A DNA stretch of 64,000 nucleotides from Pigmentiphaga sp. H8 (GCF_003854895.1 NZ_CP033966.1:2852001-2916000); one strand, 5' to 3'. Counted from the first letter of the stretch, positions 42,255 to 51,103 are shown. Numbers and translations: made by a program. Notes: a model not told the origin generated them from the sequence alone.

Positions 42255-42460
42255 GGAAATTCTCTTCCTTTGATGTCCGCCCAAAGGCGTTTCGCGTGTG
42301 TGATGTCGCGCGATTGGCTCTTCTTGTCGCCGCCGCACAGCAGGACATAAACCACGTTGCCTTGCCTTCCGTAGTAAACGCGATAGCCCGTGCCTTCATC
42401 GATTCGCATTTCACCGACGCCTTCGCCTACAGGGGCAACGTCGCCAAAGTTGTCAGCCAA
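42251..42460 (-). pseudogene. Truncated RelE/ParE-family toxin (N-terminal part missing)
   Basis: The frame ending at 42251 carries the C-terminal two-thirds of an addiction-module killer protein: NFGDVAPVGEGVGEMRIDE, GYRVYYGRQGNVVYVLLCGGDK, then SQSRDITHAK. Full-length relatives have about 30 further residues before this. Upstream of about 42460 the sequence instead matches an acetyltransferase. The frame stays open to 42526, but those extra codons are translated acetyltransferase DNA in the wrong frame. The toxin is very likely inactive. Confidence 0.8.
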
Positions 42461-42598
42461 TGCACGCGCGCCGCGTTGGCGCCGGCGGCAGCCCGGTAGA
42501 CGTATTCGATCAGCGCCCGGGCCCACGCCTTGTCCACGGCGTTCGGGCAGCGCGCCCGGATCCTGCAGGTAGACATGGCGGAATGTTCCTGGAGTTGG
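42452..42598 (-). pseudogene. GNAT acetyltransferase remnant, frameshifted and truncated at both ends
   Basis: Reading the minus strand, one frame gives HVYLQD...RRGQGVG and the next gives RALIEYVYRAAAGANAARVHWLT. Joined by removing one base in the CCC at 42519-42521, they form the acetyl-CoA-binding core of a GNAT acetyltransferase (R/Q-x-x-G-x-G/A, then the long helix). The N-terminal half is missing before the beta-lactamase-fold gene, and the C-terminal end is replaced by the toxin fragment. The junction bases TTGGCTGAC (42452-42460) fit both reading frames. Confidence 0.7.
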
Positions 42599-42661
42599 AC
42601 CGCGGGACGAAGGAAAGCGGGGCGCCGCCCCGCCCTCCTCGTCCCGGCGGCCGCCCTGCCC

Positions 42662-43975
42662 TTATTGCAGCGCCTTCACCACCGCGTCGAAGAACGCCGT
42701 GTTGTTGATGACGCCCGCGCCCGTGGGCTTGGACTGCGCGCCCCAGGTCACGATGACCACTTTTTCCTTCTGGTTGATGTAGATGTTCTGACCGAAGATG
42801 CCGGTCGCGTAGAACGCCTTGTCGATCTCCGACTGGCCGCTGGTGTTCACCCACCACATGTAGCCGTAGTACGGCAAGGGATCACCGCCGCTGAGCGTCT
42901 TGCCGCTGCCGGCATCGGCCACCCAGTTGCTGGGCAGGATGGATTTGCCGTCGATCACGCCATCGTTCATGAAGAATAGCCCGAAGCGGCCCCAGTCGCG
43001 AAGCGTGGCGCTCAGGCCGCTGCCGCCGATCTCGATGCCGTCCGGCGAATCCAGCCACCAGTTGGCTTCGGCCTCCATGCCGAACTTGGACCAGATCTTC
43101 TCGGACAGGTAGTGGGCCAGCGGCTTCTTGATGGCGCCATGCAGCAGTTCGCCCGCGATCTGCGTTTCTCCCGTGCTGTAGTTGAAGGTGGATCCCGGAG
43201 CGGCCGCGCGCGGCAGCTTGCTCATCAGTTCCAGCGCCGTGCCCGGTTTCTGGCCGATCTGGGCTTCCAGCAGCGCCCGGCGATCCGAGGCGGGGTTGGT
43301 ATAGGTCTCGTCCCATTTCACGCCCGAGGACATCATCAGCACGTCGCGCACCGTGGCGCCGTCATAGGCGCTGCCGGCCAGCTTGGGCACGTACTTGACC
43401 ACCTGGTCGTTCACGCTGCCGATCAGGCCGTCCTGGATGGCGACGCCGATCAGCGTCGAGGTGATGGACTTGGCGACCGACATGGACATCCAGCGGGTCT
43501 TCTCGGTATTGCCGTACTGGTAGGCCTCGTAGGCGATCTCGCCGTTCTTGAGCACAAGCAGGCCCGAGACGCGGTTCAGCGCCAGGTAGTCGTAGATGTC
43601 GTAGTCCTTTCCACCGGCCGTGAACTTGATCGCCGGCAACTGTTTGGCCGCCTTGGGCAGCGGGCGCGGCGTGGCGGCGGGCGCGATGCTGCGGGTGGGG
43701 AACAGGCGGTCGATGTTGCGGAAGGTGTTGACCGCGAGATCGGGCGTCAGGGTGCCGTCGTACATCTCCCGCACCGTGCCTATCGGCTCTTGCGCATGCG
43801 GATAGGTATTGGCTGGCGGCGCGGGTGGCGCGGGCGGCGGATCGTCATCGCTGCCACAGCCGGCCAGGCCGATCATGCCGGCCAGCGCCAGGGTGTAGAC
43901 GAGGCCGCGGCCTAGCGGCGGCATCCAGGAAGGACGGAATGTGGACTGGGGTACGGATACTGCGTGGTTTGTCAC
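42662..43975 (-). CDS. Serine hydrolase lipoprotein, class C beta-lactamase fold (6-aminohexanoate-dimer hydrolase-like)
   Basis: 437 residues from a GTG start with AAGGAGAAC upstream. A lipoprotein signal ends in LAGC (Cys40), followed by a Pro-rich linker. The S-x-x-K catalytic motif is SVAK at 166-169 in SMSVAKSITSTLIG, and NYST supplies the likely Tyr base. This combination resembles NylB-type hydrolases and esterases of the penicillin-binding fold rather than true beta-lactamases. It should act at the cell envelope. Substrate is unknown. Confidence 0.9.
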   Translation of the reverse strand: MTNHAVSVPQSTFRPSWMPPLGRGLVYTLALAGMIGLAGCGSDDDPPPAPPAPPANTYPHAQEPIGTVREMYDGTLTPDLAVNTFRNIDRLFPTRSIAPAATPRPLPKAAKQLPAIKFTAGGKDYDIYDYLALNRVSGLLVLKNGEIAYEAYQYGNTEKTRWMSMSVAKSITSTLIGVAIQDGLIGSVNDQVVKYVPKLAGSAYDGATVRDVLMMSSGVKWDETYTNPASDRRALLEAQIGQKPGTALELMSKLPRAAAPGSTFNYSTGETQIAGELLHGAIKKPLAHYLSEKIWSKFGMEAEANWWLDSPDGIEIGGSGLSATLRDWGRFGLFFMNDGVIDGKSILPSNWVADAGSGKTLSGGDPLPYYGYMWWVNTSGQSEIDKAFYATGIFGQNIYINQKEKVVIVTWGAQSKPTGAGVINNTAFFDAVVKALQ

Positions 43976-44196
43976 CGTTGTTCTCCTTATCGTGGCTAGC
44001 GGCCCGGACTCGGACCGCTGCAGGCGTCAACGTAAGCAATATGCGCGCCAATTGCCGCTCATGCATGGCTGCCCTGGGCCACGGCGCAAACGCGCCGCGG
44101 ATACTTCTGGAAACGCGGAATCGTCTCCCCTCGCGGTGTCCGGATTCCCGGACGCCATGCGACACTGCGGGATCTTCCCTTCCCGCGGAGCAAGCC

Positions 44197-45726
44197 ATGG
44201 ATTGGTTGATGGACCCTACTGCCTGGGCCGGCCTGCTGACCCTGATCGTGCTCGAGATCGTGCTGGGCATCGACAACCTGGTCTTCATCGCCATCCTGGC
44301 CGACAAGCTGCCGGCCGCCCAGCGGGACCGGGCCCGGGTCATCGGCCTGTCGCTGGCCCTGGTCATGCGGCTGGCGCTGCTGTCCGCCATCTCCTGGCTG
44401 GCCACGTTGACCCGTCCGCTGTTCAGCGTGGCGGGCTTTTCGTTCGCGGGACGCGACCTGATCCTGCTGGCCGGCGGCCTGTTCCTGCTGTTCAAGGCCA
44501 CGCTGGAACTGCACGAAAGGCTGGAAGGCAGCGGCGACCACGCGGGCAACCGCAAGGTCGAGGCGGGATTCTGGCTGGTCATCGCGCAGATCGTGCTGCT
44601 CGATGCCGTCTTCTCGCTGGACTCGGTCATCACCGCCGTGGGCATGGTCAACGAGCTGTCCATCATGATGATCGCGGTCGTCGTGGCCATGGCCATCATG
44701 TTGTTCGCGTCCAAGCCGCTCACGCGCTTCGTCAATGCCCACCCGACGGTCGTGGTGCTGTGCCTGAGCTTCCTGCTGATGATCGGCCTGAGCCTGGTGT
44801 CCGACGGCCTGGGGTTCCACATCCCCAAGGGCTATCTGTACGCGGCGATCGGTTTTTCCATCCTGATCGAGGCCTTCAACCAGACCGCGCGCCGCAACGC
44901 GCTCAAGCACGCGGCGCGCCGGCCGCTGCGGGCGCGGACCGCCGACGCCATCCTGACGATGCTGGGCGGCCACCGCACCGCCCAGGCTGCGGAGGAAGGC
45001 GCGCCCTCTCCCACGCCCGGCGCCTTCGCCGAAGAGGAACGCCACATGGTCAGCGGCGTGCTCGCGCTGGCCGACCGTTCGGTGCGCTCCATCATGACGC
45101 CGCGCGCGGAGATATCCTGGGTGGACCTGACGGCCGGCGCGGACGAACAGCGCGCGCGCATCCTCGATACGCCCCACAGCTACATGCCGGTCTGCCGGCG
45201 GCACTTCGACGACATCGCCGGCGTCGCGCGCGCCAAGGACCTCCTGGCCAGCCTGCTGGAAACCGGAGCCATCGACGTCTCCCGCCTGCGCGCCCCCATC
45301 TACGTGCACGAAACGATCCCCATCCTGGACCTGATGGACGTGCTGCGCGATTCGCGCGGGCAACTGGTCCTGGTGACCGACGAGTACGGCGCGGTCCTGG
45401 GGCTGGTCACGCCGGTGGACGTGCTGGAGGCCATCGCCGGCGATTTCCCCGACGAGGACGAAGCCCCTTCCATCCAGCCGCTGGGGCCGGGGCGCTGGCG
45501 CATGGACGGCGCCGCCGACCTGCAGCACGTGGAGCAGGCACTCGGCCTGCCTTCGGTACTGGCCGGCGCCGGCTACACCAGCCTGGCCGGCTTCTTGCTG
45601 GCCAGGTTCGCCGAATTGCCTCCCGTGGGCGCCTGGCTGGATCATGCCGGCTACCGCTACACCGTCAGGGAACTGGACGACAACCGCATCTCCGAAGTGG
45701 AGGTGACCAGACTGGACCAACCATGA
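44197..45726 (+). CDS. TerC family membrane protein with CBS and CorC domains
   Basis: 509 residues. Residues 1-235 form the TerC/YoaE-type membrane domain with about seven helices and the conserved acidic motifs EIVLGIDNLVF and DAVFSLDSV, which are linked to metal binding. A CBS pair follows (VRSIMTPRAEISWVDL, LVTDEYGAVLGLVT), then a CorC_HlyC transporter-associated domain. Relatives (YoaE, YegH, YgdQ) are implicated in metal or envelope homeostasis. I looked for a yybP-ykoY manganese riboswitch in the 220-base upstream gap and did not find one. Its stop overlaps the MFS gene by four bases. Confidence 0.92.
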   Translation: MDWLMDPTAWAGLLTLIVLEIVLGIDNLVFIAILADKLPAAQRDRARVIGLSLALVMRLALLSAISWLATLTRPLFSVAGFSFAGRDLILLAGGLFLLFKATLELHERLEGSGDHAGNRKVEAGFWLVIAQIVLLDAVFSLDSVITAVGMVNELSIMMIAVVVAMAIMLFASKPLTRFVNAHPTVVVLCLSFLLMIGLSLVSDGLGFHIPKGYLYAAIGFSILIEAFNQTARRNALKHAARRPLRARTADAILTMLGGHRTAQAAEEGAPSPTPGAFAEEERHMVSGVLALADRSVRSIMTPRAEISWVDLTAGADEQRARILDTPHSYMPVCRRHFDDIAGVARAKDLLASLLETGAIDVSRLRAPIYVHETIPILDLMDVLRDSRGQLVLVTDEYGAVLGLVTPVDVLEAIAGDFPDEDEAPSIQPLGPGRWRMDGAADLQHVEQALGLPSVLAGAGYTSLAGFLLARFAELPPVGAWLDHAGYRYTVRELDDNRISEVEVTRLDQP

Positions 45727-47177
45727 CGCAAACCGACCTGCCGAACCGTCTCGACCGTCTGCCCTGGTCGCCGTGGCACACACGCGTGGCCGTCGCGCTG
45801 GGCGTGGCCTGGGTGCTCGATGGCCTGGAGGTGACGCTGGTCGGCAGCGTGGGCGGGGTCCTGGAGCGCGGCGATACGCTGGCCCTGAGCGCGGCGCAGG
45901 TCGGCTGGTCGGGTTCGTTGTACATCGCGGGCGCGGTGCTGGGCGCACTGGCGTTCGGCCGGATGACCGACCGCCTGGGACGCCGGCGGCTATTCCTGAT
46001 CACCCTGGCGATCTACATGGCCGGCAGCCTGGCGACGGCGTTCTCGCCCGGCTTCGCCTTCTTCGCCGCCTGCCGTTTCGTGACGGGCCTGGGCATAGGG
46101 GGCGAATACGCGGCCATCAATTCCGCCATCGACGAACTGATACCGGCCCGGGTGCGCGGACGGGTGAACCTGGCCATCAATGGCAGCTTCTGGCTGGGCG
46201 CGGCCCTGGGGGCGGGGCTGAGCCTGGTGCTGCTCGATGTCCGCATGCTGGGGCCGGTCTGGGGATGGCGCGCGGCCTTCCTGGCCGGCGGCGTCATGGC
46301 GGCCGCCATCCTGCTGGTGCGGCGCCACGTCCCGGAAAGCCCGCGCTGGCTGGCCGCGCACGGCAGGCTGGACGAGGCCCGGCGCATCGTGCTCGCGGTC
46401 GAGGCCGAAGCCGCCCGCCGCCATGGCGCGCTGCCGCCGGTCACCGGCACCTCGCCCGTGGCGGGACGCTCCCCCACCCTGCTCCAGGTCGCCCGCATCC
46501 TGCTGCGCGACTATCGCCGCCGCAGCGCCGTGGCCCTCGGCCTGATGGTGGCCCAGGCCTTCTTCTACAACGCCATCTTCTTCACCTATTCGCTGGTGCT
46601 GACGCGTTTCCACGGCGTGGCGGACGGCCGCGTCGGCCTCTACGTCTTTCCGTTCGCGCTCGCCAACGTGCTGGGCCCGCTGCTGCTGGGACCGCTGTTC
46701 GACCTGGTCGGCCGCCGGCGCATGATCGCGGCCACCTATGTCTCGGCCGGCCTGGGGCTGGCGCTGACCGGCTGGGCCTTCGCGCAGGGATGGCTGGACG
46801 CGCGCAGCCAGGCATGGTGCTGGTCGGCGGTCTTCTTCCTGGCCTCGGCGGCGGCCAGTTCCGCCTATCTGACCGTGAGCGAGATCTTCCCGCTGGAGAT
46901 GCGGGCGATGGCGATCGCGGTGTTCTATGCGGTGGGAACGGGGCTGGGGGGATTCGCCGGCCCTGCCCTGTTCGGCGAACTGATCGGCACCGGCAGCCAC
47001 GTGGCCGTGGCCGCCGGCTACGCGGTGGCGGCCGTGATGATGGCAGCCGCGGGCCTGGGGGCGCTGCGCCATGGCGTGGACGCCGAGCGCAAGTCGCTGG
47101 AAGCGATCTCGCCGCCGCTGCCGGCACGGCGGCCGGACGAACGTCCTAGCGCGCGGGGGCCGGATCCGCGTGCGTGA
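45723..47177 (+). CDS. MFS transporter, sugar/metabolite:H+ symporter-like
   Basis: 484 residues with twelve predicted membrane helices. DRLGRRRLF between helices 2 and 3 and RFVTGLGIGGEYAAINSAIDELIP in the first half, with GRRR after helix 8, place it among the sugar-porter/AAHS-type MFS proteins that import aromatic acids or other carboxylates. Co-translation with the TerC-like gene is implied by a four-base overlap. The 3' end overlaps the convergent FecR-like gene by 32 bases. Confidence 0.92.
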   Translation: MTQTDLPNRLDRLPWSPWHTRVAVALGVAWVLDGLEVTLVGSVGGVLERGDTLALSAAQVGWSGSLYIAGAVLGALAFGRMTDRLGRRRLFLITLAIYMAGSLATAFSPGFAFFAACRFVTGLGIGGEYAAINSAIDELIPARVRGRVNLAINGSFWLGAALGAGLSLVLLDVRMLGPVWGWRAAFLAGGVMAAAILLVRRHVPESPRWLAAHGRLDEARRIVLAVEAEAARRHGALPPVTGTSPVAGRSPTLLQVARILLRDYRRRSAVALGLMVAQAFFYNAIFFTYSLVLTRFHGVADGRVGLYVFPFALANVLGPLLLGPLFDLVGRRRMIAATYVSAGLGLALTGWAFAQGWLDARSQAWCWSAVFFLASAAASSAYLTVSEIFPLEMRAMAIAVFYAVGTGLGGFAGPALFGELIGTGSHVAVAAGYAVAAVMMAAAGLGALRHGVDAERKSLEAISPPLPARRPDERPSARGPDPRA

Positions 47178-47715
47178 GCTGGTGGGTGCGCGTGCCCATG
47201 TCCACGGTCAGGGCGTCGCCCGGTTGCAGCTCCACGAACTCGCGCGGGCCGGCCGTCACGGTACGTACCTTGAGCTTGCCTGCCATGAGTTCGACCCGCA
47301 GGCGCTCGGGCTCGGCCGCGACCCGGAACCTGACGTCGGGCGTCTCGATGCGGGTGCCGTCGATGACCACCTCGTTCACGCCCCATTGCACCGAGAACGC
47401 GGCGCGGTACTGCCAGCGCACGTGGAAGGATGCCTGGCCGCGGGCCAGGATCACCTGGCGCCGGCGCGAGTAGTACGCGACCGACAACGACGTGTCGGGG
47501 CCGGCGTCGATGCGGGAGCCGTCGGGCAGGTCCAGCGACCGGGCCTGGCCGCCGGTGCGCAGCTGTTCGCCGAACTGGGGCGAGCTCTCGCGCATGACCC
47601 AGCTGACCGTCAAGGCGCCCACCAGCCCCAGCGCCAGCACCAGGCAGGCCCAGCCCAGCCAGCGTTTCCAGGGCGAGGTCTGCGTGGCGGGAGTGCGAGG
47701 GGAAGGCTGGGACAT
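47146..47715 (-). CDS. FecR-domain membrane protein
   Basis: 189 residues: a short cytoplasmic N-terminus, one membrane helix at about 20-40, and a periplasmic FecR domain (LPDGSRIDAGPDTSLSVAYYS, RRQVILARGQASFHV). FecR proteins usually transmit signals from TonB receptors to ECF sigma factors, but neither partner is nearby and the N-terminal cytoplasmic part is too short for the usual sigma-binding region. It may be a degenerate or stand-alone regulator. No good ribosome binding site is seen before the ATG at 47715. Confidence 0.82.
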   Translation of the reverse strand: MSQPSPRTPATQTSPWKRWLGWACLVLALGLVGALTVSWVMRESSPQFGEQLRTGGQARSLDLPDGSRIDAGPDTSLSVAYYSRRRQVILARGQASFHVRWQYRAAFSVQWGVNEVVIDGTRIETPDVRFRVAAEPERLRVELMAGKLKVRTVTAGPREFVELQPGDALTVDMGTRTHQLTHADPAPAR

Positions 47716-47759
47716 GGCGAGGCGACAGGAAGCAGAAAGCGGGATGCGGTTGCCGACGA

Positions 47760-48668
47760 TTATAAGGACGCGGGCTCCGGCCCCACCGCCAGGCGCCGGA
47801 AAGCCGCCCCCGTGGCCGAGGCGCCGTCGCGGCGGCTGGCCAGCCACAGCTTCGAGGCCGCCTCGGGTTCGCGCAGCGTCCGGATGACCACGCCGGCCAC
47901 GTCCAGCCGGCGCACCGAGGCCGGCAGGATGGAAACCCCCAGCCGCGCGGCCACCAGCCCGGCAATGGTCATCACTTCCCGGGCTTCCTGGGCGACGCGG
48001 GGCGCGTAGCCGGCCGCCCGGCACAGGTTCAACACCTGGCTGTAGACGCCGGTACCCGCGCCCGGCGCGAAGAACACGAAGGGTTCCTGGGCCAGCGCGG
48101 CCACGCCCAGCGCCTCGCTGGCGTCGGCCAGCCGGTGCTGGCGAGGCAAGACCGCGACCAGCGGGTCGGACAGCAGCGGGTAGGCATCGAGCTCCGCGGG
48201 AAAGGCGCCGCTGGCGGGCAGGCGCATGAAACCCACGTCGCTGCGCCCGTCCAGCAGGGCCTGGATCTGCTCCTGGCTGGTCTCTTCGATCAATTGCACC
48301 GCCACCGCCGGATGGCGTTCGCGGAAACGCGACAACAGATTGGGCAGCGCGCCCGTCAGGACGGCGCTTTCGGTGAACCCCACCCGCAGCGTGCCCAGTT
48401 CGCCGCGCGCGGCCCGCGCCGCGATCGACGCCGCGCGCTCGGCCTGGGCCAACAGCGCGCGCGCCTCGGGCAGGAACAGCTGGCCGGCCTCGGTCAGGGA
48501 AACCTGGCGCCTGTTGCGGTGAAGCAACCGCGCGCCCAGATCCTGCTCCAGGGCCTGCAATTGCTGGCTCAGTGGCGGCTGGGACATGCCCAGCCGGGCC
48601 GCCGCCCGGCCGAAATGCAGTTCCTCGGCCACTGCCACGAAGTACCTCACCCGGCGCAGATCGATCAT
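47760..48668 (-). CDS. LysR-family transcriptional regulator
   Basis: 302 residues. The opening MIDLRRVRYFVAVAEELHFGRAAARLGMSQPPLSQQ is the BenM/CatM/YnfL type. It is divergent from an MFS exporter gene with 93 bases between, the same arrangement as ynfL-ynfM of E. coli. A dyad at 48682-48701 is a probable operator. It likely controls the transporter in response to a small ligand. Confidence 0.94.
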   Translation of the reverse strand: MIDLRRVRYFVAVAEELHFGRAAARLGMSQPPLSQQLQALEQDLGARLLHRNRRQVSLTEAGQLFLPEARALLAQAERAASIAARAARGELGTLRVGFTESAVLTGALPNLLSRFRERHPAVAVQLIEETSQEQIQALLDGRSDVGFMRLPASGAFPAELDAYPLLSDPLVAVLPRQHRLADASEALGVAALAQEPFVFFAPGAGTGVYSQVLNLCRAAGYAPRVAQEAREVMTIAGLVAARLGVSILPASVRRLDVAGVVIRTLREPEAASKLWLASRRDGASATGAAFRRLAVGPEPASL

Positions 48669-48681
48669 AGGGATTCGATAT

Positions 48682-48701
48682 TACTGAGCATGATTTCAGT
48701 A
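48682..48701. promoter_or_regulatory. Probable LysR operator in the lysR-MFS gap
   Basis: TACTGA (48682-48687), eight bases, TCAGTA (48696-48701): a perfect six-base dyad abutting the predicted -35 of the MFS gene. Its centre is about 46 bases before the predicted transcript start. Confidence 0.5.
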
Positions 48702-48731
48702 TTGGACGATATCAGACAAAAGGCCTAGAGT
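48702..48731 (+). promoter_or_regulatory. Predicted promoter of the MFS gene at 48762
   Basis: TTGGAC (48702-48707) and TAGAGT (48726-48731) are separated by 18 bases, with a predicted start near 48738, about 24 bases before the start codon. Confidence 0.45.
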
Positions 48732-48761
48732 TAACCCTAGTTCGTCACTCGTTCGACCGCC

Positions 48762-50027
48762 ATGTCTTCCGCTCCGCCCGTCGGCGCCTCCCTGCCCTCC
48801 GTGGACAACACGGCCACCCCCACCGCTCCTGCCCTGCCGGCCGGCCATATCGAGCGCGGCACGCCGGCTTTCTGGCGGGCGGTGGTCGCGCTGTTCGCCT
48901 CCGGCTTCTCGACCTTCTCGCTGCTGTATTTCGTGCAGCCGCTGATGCCGCTGTTCGCCCACGATTTCGGCCTGTCGGCCGCGACCAGCAGCCTGGCGCT
49001 GTCGCTTTCCACCGCCCTGCTGGCGGTTTCCATGCTCGTGGCCAGCGCCGTGTCCGAGCGGCTGGGGCGGCGCACGCTGATGTTCGCCTCGCTGCTGGGC
49101 TCGGCGGCCCTGACCACCGCGATGGCTCTCTTTCCACAGTGGCCGGCGCTGCTGACGCTGCGGGCCTTGATGGGCATCACCCTGAGCGGCCTGCCGGCCG
49201 TCGCCATGGCCTACGTGGGCGAGGAAATGGAGCCGCGCGCGGCGGGCCTCGCGATGGGGCTTTACATAGGCGGTTCGGCCATCGGCGGCATGTCCGGCCG
49301 CCTGCTGGCCGGCGTGATCGCCGATGGCCACGGCTGGCGGGTCGCGGCGCTGGTCATCGGCCTGATCGGTTTCGCCGGCGCGGTGCTGTTCTGGAAGACC
49401 CTGCCCGCGTCCCGGCATTTCAAGCCGCGCGCGCTGGACCTGGCCGGCGCCCTGGGCAGCTTCCGGGCCCACCTGCGCAATCCCGTCATGCTGCGGCTGT
49501 ATGCCCAGGGCTTCCTGCTGATGGGCGGCTTCGTCGCCGTGTACAACTACATCGGCTTCCGGCTGCTCGCCCCGCCGTTCTCGCTCAGCCATGCCGTGGT
49601 GGGCATGGTCTCGGTGGTCTACCTGGCGGGCATCGTCAGCTCCGCGTGGATGGGCGACCTGGCCGCCCGCCTGGGACACGGACGCGTCATGGCGGCGGGC
49701 GTCCTGCTGCAACTGGCCGGCGCGCTGCTGACCCTGTCGGGCAACCTGTGGCTGCTGGTTCTCGGGATGGCGGTGCTGACCTTCGGCTTCTTCGGCGCGC
49801 ATTCCATCTGCAGTTCCTGGGTGGCGCGCGCCGCCCGGCAGGGCCGCGCCCAGGCATCGTCCCTGTACCTGTTCGGTTACTACTGCGGCTCCAGCCTGAT
49901 CGGGCTGGGGGGCGGCTACGCGCTGGACCTGGCCGGCTGGAACGGCTTCATCGGCCTGGTGGTCGTCCTGCTGACGCTGGCCGCGGCCAATGCCATCCTG
50001 CTGGCGCGGCGTTCGGCGGCGGTCTAG
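48762..50027 (+). CDS. MFS transporter, YnfM/arabinose-efflux-like
   Basis: 421 residues with twelve predicted membrane helices after a 35-residue hydrophilic N-terminus. The blocks FVQPLMPLFAHDFGLSAA, SERLGRRTLM and GITLSGLPAVAMAYVGEEM are characteristic of YnfM-type exporters. It is probably an inner-membrane drug or metabolite efflux pump controlled by the divergent LysR protein. Confidence 0.93.
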   Translation: MSSAPPVGASLPSVDNTATPTAPALPAGHIERGTPAFWRAVVALFASGFSTFSLLYFVQPLMPLFAHDFGLSAATSSLALSLSTALLAVSMLVASAVSERLGRRTLMFASLLGSAALTTAMALFPQWPALLTLRALMGITLSGLPAVAMAYVGEEMEPRAAGLAMGLYIGGSAIGGMSGRLLAGVIADGHGWRVAALVIGLIGFAGAVLFWKTLPASRHFKPRALDLAGALGSFRAHLRNPVMLRLYAQGFLLMGGFVAVYNYIGFRLLAPPFSLSHAVVGMVSVVYLAGIVSSAWMGDLAARLGHGRVMAAGVLLQLAGALLTLSGNLWLLVLGMAVLTFGFFGAHSICSSWVARAARQGRAQASSLYLFGYYCGSSLIGLGGGYALDLAGWNGFIGLVVVLLTLAAANAILLARRSAAV

Positions 50028-50148
50028 AACCTGTTCGGTTCCGCATTCAGTTCTGGTTACCAACTCCCCCGCCGGCGCCCTTTCCTTTTGGCTTTTTTCG
50101 TACCAGACTATTCATGAGGTGCCACCGTCGCCCACGCGTGCGGCGGAC

Positions 50149-50190
50149 TTGAGCCAGATCAAGGTTCACCCATCGCGTCGCGGCTAGGAT
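50149..50190 (+). promoter_or_regulatory. Predicted FNR/ANR-dependent (class II) promoter of the usp operon
   Basis: TTGAG-CCAG-ATCAA (50149-50162) matches the FNR consensus TTGAT-N4-ATCAA at 9 of 10 positions. A -10-like TAGGAT lies at 50185-50190, predicting a start near 50197; the box centre is then at -41.5, the standard class II activator position. No -35 hexamer is apparent. Confidence 0.65.
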
Positions 50191-50220
50191 GGAGTCATCC
50201 ACTCACGGCTGGAGGCGCAT

Positions 50221-51060
50221 ATGCTGGGACGTATCGCAGTTCATCTGGATCTGGACCGGGGCTGCAGGCGGCGCGTGCGCGCCGCCGCGCAACTGGCCGC
50301 CGAGCACGATGCCACGCTGGTCGGCATCCACGCCAGCTTCGGCCGCCCCCTTCCCTATCTCTACGAAGGTTTCTTCGTTTCCGACGACGTCAATCGCATG
50401 CTGCGCCAGCGCGTGGACGACGACCGCGCCGCCACCGAGGCGCTGCTGCAGGAAGTCGCCGGCGAGACCGGCGTGACGGCGCACTGGCGCACCGGCAACG
50501 GCCTGGCCGAGAACGTCCTGAGCGAGCAGGCCCGCTATTGCGATCTGCTGGTGATGGGCCAGCCCGACGACGCCGATCCGGGCCCGCAGCAGATGCCGGT
50601 CCTCATTGCCGCCGTGATGCTGGGCGCGGGCCGCCCCGTCCTGATACTGCCGTCGGTGGGCGAATTGAACGCCATCGGCCGCCGCGTGCTGTTCTGCTGG
50701 GACGAACGGCGCGAATCGGCTCGCGCGCTGGCCGATGCCGGTCCCATCCTGGAAGAAGCCTCCGAACTGTTCGCGCTGCGGGTCGACCCGCCGTCCGAAC
50801 CGGAGCAGGCCGCCCAGGTCAAGCGGGCCGATTTCCTGGCCTACTGCGCCGGGCGGCAATATCCCATCCCGCAGGAAACCGTGCGCGAGAGCGCGAGGAT
50901 AGGGATAGGCAATTGCATCCTGAACGCGGCCGCAGACAACGCCTGCGACCTGATCGTGATGGGCGCCTACGGCCACAGCCGCGTGCGGGAGGCAGTCCTG
51001 GGCGGCACGACACGAACCCTGTTGGAGTCGATGACCGTGCCGGTCCTGTTTTCCCATTGA
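50221..51060 (+). CDS. Universal stress protein with two tandem Usp domains
   Basis: 279 residues made of two UspA domains. The first half (residues 1-145) is divergent, while the second ends in GAYGHSRVREAVLGGTTRTLL, a Usp nucleotide-loop pattern. Tandem Usp proteins are often induced by oxygen limitation, stasis or respiratory inhibition. The gene is first in a three-gene operon with a secreted protein and a second Usp, and lies behind an FNR-like promoter, which supports a role in low-oxygen survival. Confidence 0.93.
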   Translation: MLGRIAVHLDLDRGCRRRVRAAAQLAAEHDATLVGIHASFGRPLPYLYEGFFVSDDVNRMLRQRVDDDRAATEALLQEVAGETGVTAHWRTGNGLAENVLSEQARYCDLLVMGQPDDADPGPQQMPVLIAAVMLGAGRPVLILPSVGELNAIGRRVLFCWDERRESARALADAGPILEEASELFALRVDPPSEPEQAAQVKRADFLAYCAGRQYPIPQETVRESARIGIGNCILNAAADNACDLIVMGAYGHSRVREAVLGGTTRTLLESMTVPVLFSH

Positions 51061-51103
51061 TCCACGGGCCTGGAGGGCCCGGGGATCGGCAAGGAGCAGC
51101 ACC

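Noticed and set aside
42530..42979. Plus-strand open frame opposite the beta-lactamase-fold lipoprotein
   Set aside because: Antisense to a gene with clear lipobox and S-x-x-K motif; no ribosome binding site or motif.
43976..44196. Possible yybP-ykoY manganese riboswitch ahead of the TerC-like gene
   Set aside because: TerC-family genes often have one, but I could not find its conserved GGGGAGUAG-like and CCUGCC-like segments in this interval.
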